From NCBI RefSeq assembly GCF_900120375.1, contig NZ_LT635480.1, forward strand, positions 248,001 to 312,000: a stretch of 64,000 nucleotides of DNA, read 5' to 3'. Made by a program: the position numbers and the translations under genes. The stretch's first letter is position 1, and each line of letters begins with the position of its first letter. The notes beneath the pieces were generated by a model, which saw only the letters and a program-made list of their open reading frames with translations, made no database searches and was not told the DNA's origin. This stretch comes from Ndongobacter massiliensis. Lineage in GTDB: Bacteria; Bacillota; Clostridia; Tissierellales; Peptoniphilaceae. Shown piece by piece: positions 41,984 through 50,025 of this stretch.

Positions 41984-42247
41984 TCAGAAGCTCACCTGCC
42001 TTTCTCCGAAAAGAAGAGCGCGAAGCGTCAAGGTGAGCGCATGGTGATCGGCTTCTTCTCGGTGTTCGTAGAGATAGGCCACCGTAAAAAGCACGGCAAT
42101 GCGCCCGTTTTCAAAAGAAGAGAGATCTTCGGTTCGTGCCACGTTTTTGACCAGCTCGGTGGCAGAGGGTATGAGCGACTCGATGAGTGCGTCATCGTCG
42201 TCAAAATCCACGCGGAGATAGTTTTTCACGTCTTCAAGGCTCAGCAT
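41984..42247 (-). CDS. Head-tail connector (gp6-like)
   Basis: 87 aa (LEDVKNYLRVDFDDDDALIE, FTVAYLYEHREEADH), the gp6-like DNA-packaging/connector family. First gene after the capsid gene and its terminator; AAAGGAGGAAGC precedes the ATG. Confidence 0.9.
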   Translation of the reverse strand: MLSLEDVKNYLRVDFDDDDALIESLIPSATELVKNVARTEDLSSFENGRIAVLFTVAYLYEHREEADHHALTLTLRALLFGERQVSF

Positions 42248-42265
42248 GCTTCCTCCTTTCCTGCA

Positions 42266-42303
42266 AGGAAAAGGCGACTCCCTCGTATAAAGAGAGCCGC
42301 CTT
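42266..42303 (-). terminator. Terminator/attenuator after the capsid gene
   Basis: Minus strand AAGGCG-GCTCTC pairs with GGGAG-T-CGCCTT, followed by TTTTCC. It would raise capsid messenger relative to the downstream connector genes. Confidence 0.7.
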
Positions 42304-42322
42304 ATGGCTAAGACGTTTATTT

Positions 42323-43513
42323 TTACGCACCTGCTTTGAGAATCTGCACGGCCTCGGGCAAGATCAGTTTTCCGTCCACACGTTCTTTGGCAACGTAGCC
42401 CACCATGCCATTTCCGGCAAAAAGCTCTCGAAGTTCCTGAAAGCTTCTGGTTCCGCGGTCTCCGATGTTGTAATAGGAGAAATCCCCGAAAGCCACGCCT
42501 GCTTTTCCCGTCTCCAAAACAGGGCAGAAGGCAGAGGTCTTAACCGGATAGCCGCAAAGACGGTCCGGTTCTCCTGCCTGATAGCTCGGCTGCCAGATGT
42601 AGGCCTGATTGTTATCCTTGAGCTTTCGAAGGGCGGCAAGCGTTGCGTCATTTAAGATAAACGCGGCGTTTTTGCGGTATGGGCGCTTCAAAGAGTAGAT
42701 GAGCGTCAGGATATCGTCAGTTTTAAGCGCAGTACCCGTGAGTGTGGCGGAAACCTCTCCCCCGCCGGTTGCGGCAAAGATGCCAAGCGGCTTGTTTTTG
42801 CCGTCGCCGTTTAAGAAGGCATCTTCTTCCGCGTTACCGAGTGCTTTGCCGAACTGGTCGATGATGTAGCTTTCCAAATTGAAAGCATTGTCGTAGAGCA
42901 GTTCTTCGGTAACCTTGATCGCTACATGAAGCTTATGGGCATCGAGCACCACCTGATCAAAGGTCGCCTCACCGAAACTTAAGGCCTGACCTTCCTCGAT
43001 CCATGCCGCGGCAGGCTTGGTAGCCGCGATATTGATCTTGTGTTCGCCGGACGTGGTGATGGTCGTGGCGAGGCTTCGGAAGATATTTTCTTCGGTCAGC
43101 TTGTCAATGAGGCGGCTGTCCCATTCTTCAGGTACCAGATAGCCGCCGTTTTCGTCTTTGCCTTCTTCCAAGATGTTCGAGATGCGCTTAAAGCCGCTTC
43201 GCAGGGCAACGAGCATATCCTTGGCATAGGAAGAGGAGGCACGTCCGTGCTTTTCTTCCGTCTCTGTGGAAAGCACGGCCGGTTTTGCCGTAAGCGGCGT
43301 ACCGAGCGGCTTGCTCATCTTGTCTTCGATGTCCTTTTGACGGCACATGCGCTCAATTTCTGTGCTGTAGGCTGCGATCTCGGCTTCCATCTTGTCGTAA
43401 GCCGCGCCGTCTTCGGCGCTAAGCAGTCCGTCTTTGTCTCGATGGGATTCCAGAAAAGCCTTTGCGGCCTCCCAGGTCTTGGCACGTTTGTTCAAAAGTT
43501 CAGTAATCGTCAT
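42323..43513 (-). CDS. Major capsid protein (HK97 fold)
   Basis: 396 aa. Residues ~1-100 form the helical delta/scaffold region (YDKMEAEIAAYSTEIERMCR). Residues ~105-396 are the HK97 capsid fold (GGYLVPEEWDSRLIDKLTEE, LESYIIDQFGKALGNAEEDA, FLNGDGKNKPLGI, GFPV-like GYPV). The protease gene just upstream probably removes the delta domain. Confidence 0.95.
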   Translation of the reverse strand: MTITELLNKRAKTWEAAKAFLESHRDKDGLLSAEDGAAYDKMEAEIAAYSTEIERMCRQKDIEDKMSKPLGTPLTAKPAVLSTETEEKHGRASSSYAKDMLVALRSGFKRISNILEEGKDENGGYLVPEEWDSRLIDKLTEENIFRSLATTITTSGEHKINIAATKPAAAWIEEGQALSFGEATFDQVVLDAHKLHVAIKVTEELLYDNAFNLESYIIDQFGKALGNAEEDAFLNGDGKNKPLGIFAATGGGEVSATLTGTALKTDDILTLIYSLKRPYRKNAAFILNDATLAALRKLKDNNQAYIWQPSYQAGEPDRLCGYPVKTSAFCPVLETGKAGVAFGDFSYYNIGDRGTRSFQELRELFAGNGMVGYVAKERVDGKLILPEAVQILKAGA

Positions 43514-43527
43514 GGTAGGTGTCCTCC

Positions 43528-44355
43528 TTAAATAAAGTGTTTGATTAGATCAAGGCGTGTTTCCAAGTCCTTGACTTTGTAGCGGTGGGTAATCGGTTCT
43601 TCCGTTTGGGCAGGCGTTTTTGCCTCACAGGCCGCCGCATAGTCACAGAGCTTTTTGTTGATGGCAGCTGCGACCTTGCGGCGTGAAAAGAGCATCGGTG
43701 TCTCCGTGAGGCTTTCAGATTCTTTTCCGTTTAGCACGGCACTCTCACCATATGTAGGATCTTCATTCTCGCCTTGCGGATAGAGATCCTGCCTTGATGT
43801 GATGCGGTCGGCAAAGTGCAGCTCTACTGCCTTTTCCGCGTTCATCCAGGTCTCTTCATCCATGAGTGAAGCGAGCTTTGCATGAGAAAGACCGCTTTTT
43901 TGCTTGTAGGCACCGATGATGGATTCTTTGACCTCGGATAACATCCCGATGGCACGCTGCATGTCCTGTGTATCTCCGATGGCCACGGTGGATGGGTTAT
44001 GGATCATGAGCATGGAAACAGGACTCATGAGAATCTCATCTCCCGCCATCGCGATCACCGAGGCGGCGGATGCCGCAAGACCGTCAATTTTGACCGTCAC
44101 CTTGCCTTGATAGTTCAAAAGTAGGTTATAGATCTGAGCGGCCGCAAAGCAGTCGCCTCCCGGTGAGTTGATCCAGACGGTGATGTTGCCTGTGCCGTCA
44201 TCAAGTTCGGATTTAAAAAGAGCCGGTGTGACTTCATCGTCAAACCAGCTCTCCTCGGCAATCACGCCGTCCAGATATAAAGTTCGTGTTTCATTTTCGT
44301 TTGGATCGGGACTTTTGTTTTTCGTCCATCTCCAAAATTTCTTCTGTCGGTTCAT
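43528..44355 (-). CDS. ClpP-like head maturation protease
   Basis: 275 aa from the ATG at 44355 (AAGGAGG upstream). S14-type protease: oxyanion region WINSPGGDCFAAAQIYNLL, catalytic Ser in DGLAASAASVIAMAG, His in MLMIHNPSTVAIG, Asp region AVELHFADRITS. It processes capsid subunits during head assembly. It overlaps the portal gene by 65 bp. Confidence 0.94.
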   Translation of the reverse strand: MNRQKKFWRWTKNKSPDPNENETRTLYLDGVIAEESWFDDEVTPALFKSELDDGTGNITVWINSPGGDCFAAAQIYNLLLNYQGKVTVKIDGLAASAASVIAMAGDEILMSPVSMLMIHNPSTVAIGDTQDMQRAIGMLSEVKESIIGAYKQKSGLSHAKLASLMDEETWMNAEKAVELHFADRITSRQDLYPQGENEDPTYGESAVLNGKESESLTETPMLFSRRKVAAAINKKLCDYAAACEAKTPAQTEEPITHRYKVKDLETRLDLIKHFI

Positions 44356-45601
44356 CGGTATCCTCCTTGTTTTTCGTATAAGCCGATCCCGCATCGGCAA
44401 GCTTCACGACATTGCCGTTTAAGACATGCAAATCGCCGCCATCTTCTTTTGAGAGCAGATCCATATCTTCTAAGCGCCTTACATCGTTGACCGAGAAGAT
44501 GCCGTTTTGTATGCCGGTGGCATAACCTCGCATGCGGCTCTCATAATCGCCTCGCAAAATCCCGTCCACGTTAAAGCGAATGAGATAGTCTTTCTTTTGT
44601 TCGGGCAAAAGAAGCGAACGCTGCATGGACTCCTCAAAGCGCACGAGCCACGGACGCAAGGTGTAGGTCACAAACTCCAGCGACTGGTGCTCGATATTGG
44701 AAAAGGTCGCATGTTCGAGATCTCCGATCATATGGGGCGGCACGCGGAAGATGCGGGCAATCTCATCGATTTGAAACTTCCGCGTCTCAAGAAACTGCGC
44801 GGCTTCCGGTGAGATGGAAATCGGCGTGTAGCTCATGCCTTCTTCCAAAATGGCGACCTTGTTGGAGTTCTGCGATCCGCCAAAGCCCTGCTCCCAAGAC
44901 TGTCGGATCTTTTCAGGGTCTTTCACCACGCCTGGCATCGACAAAATACCGGAGGGGTTGGCACCGTTTTTAAAGAATGCCGCACCGTATTCTTCGGTGG
45001 CCATTGCCATGCCGAGAGCGTTTTTCGCCATCGCAATCGGGCTGTAGCCGACAAGACCGTCAAAGCCCAAGCCCGGGATATGGAGTACCTCAGAAGGAGA
45101 AAGTCTTACCCGTCCGTTTTTAAGCGTTGGAGCATCGCTTTTACTGACCTGATATTCGTAGTAAAGAGTGCCATTTTCATCCCGGTCAACCGTCATTTTG
45201 TTGGCCATGAGCGGGTATAGGGCGACAACTTCACCTTTGCCGTTTCGGATAATCTGTGCGTAGGCGTTGCCCCACAAGAGCAGATGGCACATGAGGGTTT
45301 CTCGGAAGATAAATGAGGTCATCTCCGGATTCGGCTCATCGTGCAGCAAAAAGTAAAGGGGGCTGTCCGTTGCTTTCTCTTTGCCGGCATTTCCTCTGAG
45401 GTGAAAGAGATGGAGCGGAAGACCGGCGACCGCCTCAGCTAAAACTCTTACACAGGCATAGACGGCAGTAATCTGCATGGCAGAGCGCTCCGTCACCGCT
45501 TTCCCCGATGTGGTGTGCCCAAAGTAAAAGCGAAAGGCAGAGCCGGCGGTTTGATCTTTCGGCTTATCTCTTGAATGAAAAAGTGACTGTAAAAATCCCA
45601 T
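44291..45601 (-). CDS. Phage portal protein (HK97 family)
   Basis: 436 aa from the ATG at 45601, chosen for its AAAGGAGAT site. Motifs YACVRVLAEAVAGLPLHLF, GNAYAQIIRNGKGEVVALYP, VLHIPGLGFDGLVGYSPI and FRVPPHMIGD are typical. It forms the dodecameric DNA gate at the capsid vertex. Confidence 0.96.
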   Translation of the reverse strand: MGFLQSLFHSRDKPKDQTAGSAFRFYFGHTTSGKAVTERSAMQITAVYACVRVLAEAVAGLPLHLFHLRGNAGKEKATDSPLYFLLHDEPNPEMTSFIFRETLMCHLLLWGNAYAQIIRNGKGEVVALYPLMANKMTVDRDENGTLYYEYQVSKSDAPTLKNGRVRLSPSEVLHIPGLGFDGLVGYSPIAMAKNALGMAMATEEYGAAFFKNGANPSGILSMPGVVKDPEKIRQSWEQGFGGSQNSNKVAILEEGMSYTPISISPEAAQFLETRKFQIDEIARIFRVPPHMIGDLEHATFSNIEHQSLEFVTYTLRPWLVRFEESMQRSLLLPEQKKDYLIRFNVDGILRGDYESRMRGYATGIQNGIFSVNDVRRLEDMDLLSKEDGGDLHVLNGNVVKLADAGSAYTKNKEDTDEPTEEILEMDEKQKSRSKRK

Positions 45602-45615
45602 AGGCAAAATCTCCT

Positions 45616-47220
45616 TTACAAAAATAAAATGCCGCGGCTGTCATAGACCGACTCGCTCGTGTCGCATCCCATGCGGATCGCTCGGTCAAGTGCCATTACA
45701 AGCGCAACGGCACCGTCGACTTTCTCGGTGGATTTGGCTTTGTCGATTTTGATGTTTCCGGCAGGATCGCTTCGGATGAAGATGTTATCCATCATCCAGC
45801 GAAGCACGGGATGTCCAGCGTGTGCGATGCGATGGGAAAGCACGAGGTTCATCAGCTCTTTGGTGGGAGGCGACATGGAGGCAAAGCCCTGTCCGAAGGG
45901 AACCACCGTAAAGCCGATGTTCTCTAAGTTCTGCACCATCTGAACGGCTCCCCAGCGGTCAAAAGCAATCTCCCGGATGTTAAAACGTTCGCCTAAGCGC
46001 TCGATAAATTTTTCAATGAAGCCGTAGTGGATGACGTTCCCTTCCGTAGTCTGCATGGTGCCTTCTTTAATCCAGATGTCATAGGGCACATGGTCACGGC
46101 GCACTCTTAATTCCGCATTTTCTTCGGGAATCCAAAAATACGGAAGGACGAGGTATTTCTCGTCCTCATCACGAGGCGGAAAGACCAGCACGAAGGCGGT
46201 AATGTCGGTGGTGGATGAGAGGTCAAGACCTCCGTAGCAGATTCTGCCTTCGAGTGCCTTTTCATCCACGTCAAAGGCGCAGGCATCCCATTTATCCAAG
46301 GGCATCCAGCGGATTGACTGCTTTACCCACTGATTCAGGCGAAGCTGGCGGAAGAGGTTCTCCTCGGCAGGGTTTTCTTTAGCCTGCAGGAAGGCGGCTT
46401 TCACCTTATCCAGTCCCACCGTGATGCCAAGGGAGGGATTGGCTTTCTTCCAGACCTCAATATCTGACCAGTCATCGCTTTCTTTGGCACCGTAGATCAC
46501 CGGATAAAAGGTGGGGTCATGCTTTTTGCCGCGCAGGATATCCAGCGCCTTTTGATGCTGCTCATAGCAGATGGAGTGGGTATCGGTTCCTGCGGTAGTA
46601 ATCAGAAAGTAGAGCGGCTGCATGCGGGCATCGCCCGAGCCTTTGGTCATGACATCAAAAAGTCTTCTGTCGGGAGCGGCGTGAAGCTCGTCGTAAACCA
46701 CGCCGTGAATGTTTAAGCCGTGCTTGGTATAGGCCTCAGAGGAGAGTACCTGATAGAAGCTGTTGGTCGGCTTATAGATGAGCCGCTTTTGTGAGGCTAA
46801 AATCTTCACGCGCTTGGCAAGAGCCGGCGACATCTTCACCATATCTTCTGCCACGTTAAAAACAATCGATGCCTGCTGACGGTCGGAGGCGCATCCGTAG
46901 ACTTCGGCTCGCTGTTCACCGTCCCCGCAGCATAAAAGAAGTGCTACAGCTGCAGCAAGCTCGGATTTTCCCATCTTTTTGGGGATTTCGATGTAAGCGG
47001 TGTTGAACTGGCGGTAGCCGTTTTCCTTCACGATGCCGAAGAGATCCCTTATGATGCGTTCCTGCCAGTCGATTAGCTCAAATGGCTTTCCCGCCCAGGT
47101 CCCTTTGGTGTGCGAGAGGCACTCGATAAAGGAGACGGCATAGTCGGCTTTGCGCTTGTCATAGTGAGAAGTCTCTGCCATGAACTTCGTCGGTTTGTAG
47201 TTTTTGAGTCTCTTCATCAT
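45616..47220 (-). CDS. Terminase large subunit (TerL)
   Basis: 534 aa from the ATG-ATG pair at 47220 (weak GCGGAAA site); a longer frame to 47310 overlaps another gene and is less likely. ATPase centre: FNTAYIEIPKKMGKSELAAA (Walker A) and VVYDELHAAPDR (Walker B). Nuclease: YGGLDLSSTTDITAF, RWGAVQMVQ and DGAVALVMALDRA. It cuts and pumps DNA into the head. Unusually, the small terminase lies 6.3 kb upstream, separated by a methylation and small-gene block. Confidence 0.94.
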   Translation of the reverse strand: MMKRLKNYKPTKFMAETSHYDKRKADYAVSFIECLSHTKGTWAGKPFELIDWQERIIRDLFGIVKENGYRQFNTAYIEIPKKMGKSELAAAVALLLCCGDGEQRAEVYGCASDRQQASIVFNVAEDMVKMSPALAKRVKILASQKRLIYKPTNSFYQVLSSEAYTKHGLNIHGVVYDELHAAPDRRLFDVMTKGSGDARMQPLYFLITTAGTDTHSICYEQHQKALDILRGKKHDPTFYPVIYGAKESDDWSDIEVWKKANPSLGITVGLDKVKAAFLQAKENPAEENLFRQLRLNQWVKQSIRWMPLDKWDACAFDVDEKALEGRICYGGLDLSSTTDITAFVLVFPPRDEDEKYLVLPYFWIPEENAELRVRRDHVPYDIWIKEGTMQTTEGNVIHYGFIEKFIERLGERFNIREIAFDRWGAVQMVQNLENIGFTVVPFGQGFASMSPPTKELMNLVLSHRIAHAGHPVLRWMMDNIFIRSDPAGNIKIDKAKSTEKVDGAVALVMALDRAIRMGCDTSESVYDSRGILFL

Positions 47221-47326
47221 TTTCCGCTTCGCTTTCTTCATCAATCTCAACGGGGCAAAGGCATCTTTCATCTGCAACCATTGCGTCATACGGCAGTTCA
47301 TTTCGGTCAATCAGAAACTTTTTCAT
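47159..47326 (-). CDS. Small acidic protein overlapping the terL start
   Basis: A 55-codon frame beginning at ATG 47326 after an excellent AAGGAGAACTTCTGAA site: KKFLIDRNELPYDAM, then ERCLCPVEIDEESEAENDEE. It covers the apparent 5' extension of terL in another frame and ends 62 bp inside terL. The strong ribosome binding site makes it the probable first gene of this transcript, with terL coupled to it. Function unknown. Confidence 0.65.
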   Translation of the reverse strand: MKKFLIDRNELPYDAMVADERCLCPVEIDEESEAENDEETQKLQTDEVHGRDFSL

Positions 47327-47352
47327 TTCAGAAGTTCTCCTTTCCGCGGCAT

Positions 47353-47375
47353 AAAAAAAGACCGCTCCCGCGATC
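47353..47375 (-). terminator. Terminator between the small-gene block and terL
   Basis: Minus strand GATCGC-GGGA-GCGGTC followed by TTTTTTT. A second hairpin (AAAAGAGC/GCTCTTTT, 47401-47423) lies just before it. Together they separate the accessory block from the structural genes. Confidence 0.8.
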
Positions 47376-47440
47376 TCATCATCAATATATTTCTACGAGC
47401 AAAAGAGCCTTGCCAGCTCTTTTCTCGGGTAGGTTCGTTT

Positions 47441-47692
47441 TTAGTTATAGTTTTCAAGCAAAATGGCAAGCACTGTCTCGGCTTCCTTGCAGGTCGGCTC
47501 GATGTCCCAGCCTCTGTCGTAGTTTGCGGCATCTTGCCCGTTTATCCTGATTGTGAGCTTTGAAATTCTTCCTTCGTTGATGCCGTATTGGCTTGGCTCC
47601 TCAAAGTGTTTGACCCAGTAGCGGCAGGCGGTGTATTTCGTTTTGTCCTTGGCATCGGGAATGCCGATCGTTCCTTCGCTCCACATTAGCAT
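47441..47692 (-). CDS. Small hypothetical phage protein (DUF7678-like)
   Basis: 83 aa (MWSEGTIGIPDAKDKTKYTA, YWVKHFEEPSQYGI, AETVLAILLEN). Resembles a small family seen in Clostridia phages; number recalled with moderate confidence. Overlaps the upstream gene by 7 bp. Confidence 0.65.
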   Translation of the reverse strand: MLMWSEGTIGIPDAKDKTKYTACRYWVKHFEEPSQYGINEGRISKLTIRINGQDAANYDRGWDIEPTCKEAETVLAILLENYN

Positions 47693-47865
47693 GCCGCCTT
47701 TCCTGCCGCGTAGGCTTCTTCCAGCATGGCTTTGAGTCCCCAGACCGAAACTTCGATGAAGTCGTCGCCGTCGTTATGCCTGGTTTCAAGGTCGCCTCGA
47801 TCTTCGATTTCCCAGTTGTTTTTCTTTGCGATCTCCAGCAGTGTTTTTTCAATCTTCCTTGTCAT
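47686..47865 (-). CDS. Small hypothetical phage protein (DUF6900-like)
   Basis: 59 aa from ATG 47865 (AAAAGGAGGAAAAAGCC). TRKIEKTLLEIAKKN, FIEVSVWGLKAMLEEAYAAG. Similar short proteins occur in phages and ICEs of this group. Transcribed from promoter-like repeat copy 2. Confidence 0.68.
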   Translation of the reverse strand: MTRKIEKTLLEIAKKNNWEIEDRGDLETRHNDGDDFIEVSVWGLKAMLEEAYAAGKAAC

Positions 47866-47904
47866 GGCTTTTTCCTCCTTTTGCCTGCCTGTGTTCCTTT
47901 TGGC

Positions 47905-47955
47905 ATGTACATATATCACTCTGTTTGAAGGGAATAGCAAGTCATTTATCGAGGT
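47905..47955 (-). promoter_or_regulatory. Promoter-like repeat, copy 2
   Basis: Minus strand TCGATAAATGAC, TTGCTA, 17 bp, GATATA, TGTACATG. Lies 40 bp upstream of the gene starting at 47865. Confidence 0.65.
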
Positions 47956-47963
47956 AATGGACC

Positions 47964-48224
47964 TTATTTTTCCGTGTTTCTGAGAAGAAATTCATCGTAA
48001 GTGATCAGACCACTATCATAGTCTTCATAGGCTTTGTTGCCTTTGAAATTCTCACGTTCCTTTTGCTTTCGCTCTTTATATCGCTTCAGGTATTCGCTGT
48101 AGCCGATCTTTCCTTCGTCGTAGAGCTTCTGTTCCGGCTCCCGTTCGTAGAGCAGGCGCTTCTTTTCCTTTAACTTGGCGGTGGCTTCTAAAAAGCTCTG
48201 TCTTTTGGATTCTTTGTTTGCCAT
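47964..48224 (-). CDS. Hypothetical phage protein, highly charged
   Basis: 86 aa rich in Lys/Glu (EATAKLKEKKRLLYEREPEQ, YLKRYKERKQKERENF) with repeated YxEYL/YDEFL motifs. Probably helical. Function unknown. Confidence 0.65.
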   Translation of the reverse strand: MANKESKRQSFLEATAKLKEKKRLLYEREPEQKLYDEGKIGYSEYLKRYKERKQKERENFKGNKAYEDYDSGLITYDEFLLRNTEK

Positions 48225-48235
48225 GGCTTGCCTCC

Positions 48236-48439
48236 TTAGCCTAAAAACTCATCCAGTTTGCGGTATTCTGCAGCGCACCGTGCATATTCCTGTTCGAGGC
48301 ACTGTCTTCTGAATCCGTTTTTGCAGGCTCTGCCTTCACGCTCGATGCGCTGAAGTTCTGCTTTGCGTGCCTTTAGGATGTCGCAGGCATTTGCTGCATC
48401 TTCTTGAATGGCGGCTTTATCTTTTTCAAGGGTTGTCAT
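48236..48439 (-). CDS. Hypothetical phage protein
   Basis: 67 aa, coiled-coil-like (ANACDILKARKAELQRIERE) with three cysteines (CKN, RRQCLEQEYARC). Start overlaps the upstream stop by 4 bp. Confidence 0.62.
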   Translation of the reverse strand: MTTLEKDKAAIQEDAANACDILKARKAELQRIEREGRACKNGFRRQCLEQEYARCAAEYRKLDEFLG

Positions 48440-48798
48440 TTTGCCACCTCCATTTTGAAAGCTGGAATCAAGGCGTGCTCATCGCTTCCGAAGTGCGTAT
48501 AACGTTCTTTTACTTTTACAATGCCGTCCAGTTTGCAGCCGAGTTCCTCGAATTTCGCAATGGTTTCAATCAGGCTTGAAAAAGTGCTGGAAATCGTAAA
48601 CTCCTTAATTTCAAACTTTTTTAAGTCCCGGATGATTTCTTCAATATCGTGTTCCCAGATAACATCGGCAAAGTTTGGCAGTTCATTTCCAGCTTCCTTG
48701 CTGTAAAGGTAGGCCTGAGCAAGTGTGGGGTGGCAGCCGACATCGCTCCATTTCATTCCTGTTTTAGCGTTTTCAATAGTCTTTACTTCGTACTTCAT
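48436..48798 (-). CDS. Hypothetical phage protein
   Basis: 120 aa (KTIENAKTGMKWSDVGCHPT, DIEEIIRDLKKFEIKEFTIS). No family recognised with certainty. First gene of a three-gene unit under promoter-like repeat copy 3; AAAGGAGGAAAA precedes the start. Confidence 0.68.
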   Translation of the reverse strand: MKYEVKTIENAKTGMKWSDVGCHPTLAQAYLYSKEAGNELPNFADVIWEHDIEEIIRDLKKFEIKEFTISSTFSSLIETIAKFEELGCKLDGIVKVKERYTHFGSDEHALIPAFKMEVAK

Positions 48799-48833
48799 CT
48801 TGTTTTCCTCCTTTGGCTTTCTGTGCTTCTTGC

Positions 48834-48881
48834 ATGTACATATATCACTCTGTTTGGGAGGAATAGCAAGCTATTTATCGA
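48834..48881 (-). promoter_or_regulatory. Promoter-like repeat, copy 3
   Basis: Minus strand CGATAAATAGC, TTGCTA, 17 bp, GATATA, TGTACATG. Includes an AATAGC/GCTATT palindrome around the -35. It precedes the gene starting at 48798. Confidence 0.65.
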
Positions 48882-48906
48882 TATAAAAGCGCATTTTTTG
48901 AAAGAA

Positions 48907-49080
48907 TTATTCGCCCGTCAAGATGAAACGGATGTAGGCTTTCTTATCTTCTTCGATGAAGTTTACAAGCTCGTAGAAGTCCCGCTCAAAAGCAAGCCGC
49001 TGCACAGTATTGACGTCAAACATGTTCGTAAGACCGCTGTCCCTTATGGCAAGGATCTGTTCTTTTACTTTTTCGTCCAT
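48907..49080 (-). CDS. Small phage protein (DUF5049-like)
   Basis: 57 aa: MDEKVKEQILAIRDSGLTNM, FDVNTVQRLAFERDFYEL, FIEEDKKAYIRFILTG. Closely fits a short family common in Clostridia phages and ICEs. Overlaps the DUF4314-like gene by 16 bp. Confidence 0.78.
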   Translation of the reverse strand: MDEKVKEQILAIRDSGLTNMFDVNTVQRLAFERDFYELVNFIEEDKKAYIRFILTGE

Positions 49081-49301
49081 TTCTGAATTCTCCTGACTTC
49101 ATCAATCCCGAAGATGACGTTTAGACCGGAGCCGTTATCCCAATCCACGAGGATGGAGCCGGTATCATCGACTCCGGTGACGGTGCCGCGTGTTCCTGCA
49201 GGCGGTGCCTGTACGTCGTCCATGTGAAGAAGCTCCACACGGCAGCCTTTAGGAAAAGTAATCCGCAGCAGTTCCAGCGTTTCTTTCGTTGGCATTTTCA
49301 T
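49065..49301 (-). CDS. DUF4314-like protein
   Basis: 78 aa (FPKGCRVELLHMDDVQAPPA, GTRGTVTGVDDTGSILVDWD, GSGLNVIFG), a small SH3-like beta fold. Function unknown. Overlaps the upstream gene by 4 bp. Confidence 0.8.
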   Translation of the reverse strand: MKMPTKETLELLRITFPKGCRVELLHMDDVQAPPAGTRGTVTGVDDTGSILVDWDNGSGLNVIFGIDEVRRIQKWTKK

Positions 49302-49942
49302 TTTTCTGCCTCCTTCTGATACTTGAAAGCGGAGGAGCCTTGAAGACGGCTGAGCAGGATTTTCCTTGCTTCCTTGTAGGAATCACCGATCATCCCAAGG
49401 CGCAGAAGAAAACAGCGAAAGTAGTATTTTTCGTTTTCGACTGCGTGGTCTTTGCCAGTGATGCGCTTGGATTCCTTTGCCGCCTTGCCCAAAAGGGAGA
49501 TGAAGGCGGTATAGGCGGAAAGCTCTGCAGAACTTGGCATCTCGGAAAACCACGGGAAGCTGATCTTTTCCTCGTCCACCTCAAAGGCGACGCTTTCAAT
49601 GCCAAGTGCATGCTTGATGATGCTTTCTTTTGACGAAAGAAGCTCGGAGAGCCTTTCGAGGTCCTCATCGGTGAACTTGTTTCTTGGAAGCGATATCGTC
49701 ACCGCCATGTTTTTCTGTTCCTCCGGCACAAAGCCGTGTTCCGATAAAGCAAGCAGGATGCTGTTTTCCTGCTCTGCGTCTTTGACGCTGAGCACGCCCT
49801 GATTGTCCAGTGTGATGTGCTCGCCGATGTGGTAGCAGAAGGTCGGCGCCTTGCTGCAGACAGCTTTCTCTTTTGTGATGTCTTCCAAGGCTTTCACCAG
49901 CGGCCGCCTTGCCGAGCCTGTCAAATCGAAGTGGTAATCCAT
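49298..49942 (-). CDS. Conserved phage/ICE protein often annotated as virulence-related
   Basis: 214 aa from ATG 49942 (AAAGGAGGAAAAAGAC). DYHFDLTGSARRPLVKALED, APTFCYHIGEHITLDNQGVL, and YYFRCFLLRLGMIGDSYKEA are recognisable as the family carried by Clostridia mobile elements. The virulence label has no functional support. First gene of the unit under promoter-like repeat copy 4. Confidence 0.78.
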   Translation of the reverse strand: MDYHFDLTGSARRPLVKALEDITKEKAVCSKAPTFCYHIGEHITLDNQGVLSVKDAEQENSILLALSEHGFVPEEQKNMAVTISLPRNKFTDEDLERLSELLSSKESIIKHALGIESVAFEVDEEKISFPWFSEMPSSAELSAYTAFISLLGKAAKESKRITGKDHAVENEKYYFRCFLLRLGMIGDSYKEARKILLSRLQGSSAFKYQKEAEK

Positions 49943-49975
49943 GTCTTTTTCCTCCTTTGCAGGTGTTTTCTTGGT

Positions 49976-50025
49976 ATGTCTATACATCACTCTTATGAGG
50001 AGGAATAGCAAGTTATTTCTCGAGG
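49976..50025 (-). promoter_or_regulatory. Promoter-like repeat, copy 4
   Basis: Minus strand TCGAGAAATAAC, TTGCTA, 17 bp, GATGTA, TAGACATA. It overlaps the last codons of the cytosine methyltransferase gene and precedes the gene starting at 49942. Confidence 0.65.

Noticed and set aside
41918-42655. Plus-strand open frame of 245 codons
   Set aside because: Antisense shadow of the connector and capsid genes, crossing a terminator; no start signal.
45616-47310. Extending terL to the TTG/ATG codons near 47310
   Set aside because: The extension has no ribosome binding site and overlaps a better-started 55-codon gene; terminase homology begins near the ATG pair at 47220.
49298-49942. Naming the 214-aa protein a virulence factor
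   Set aside because: The label is inherited annotation for a mobile-element protein; nothing in the sequence supports virulence.
47903-50025. The repeated 45-bp elements as a CRISPR array
   Set aside because: Only four copies, kilobases apart, each tied to a gene start; no regular spacers and no cas genes.
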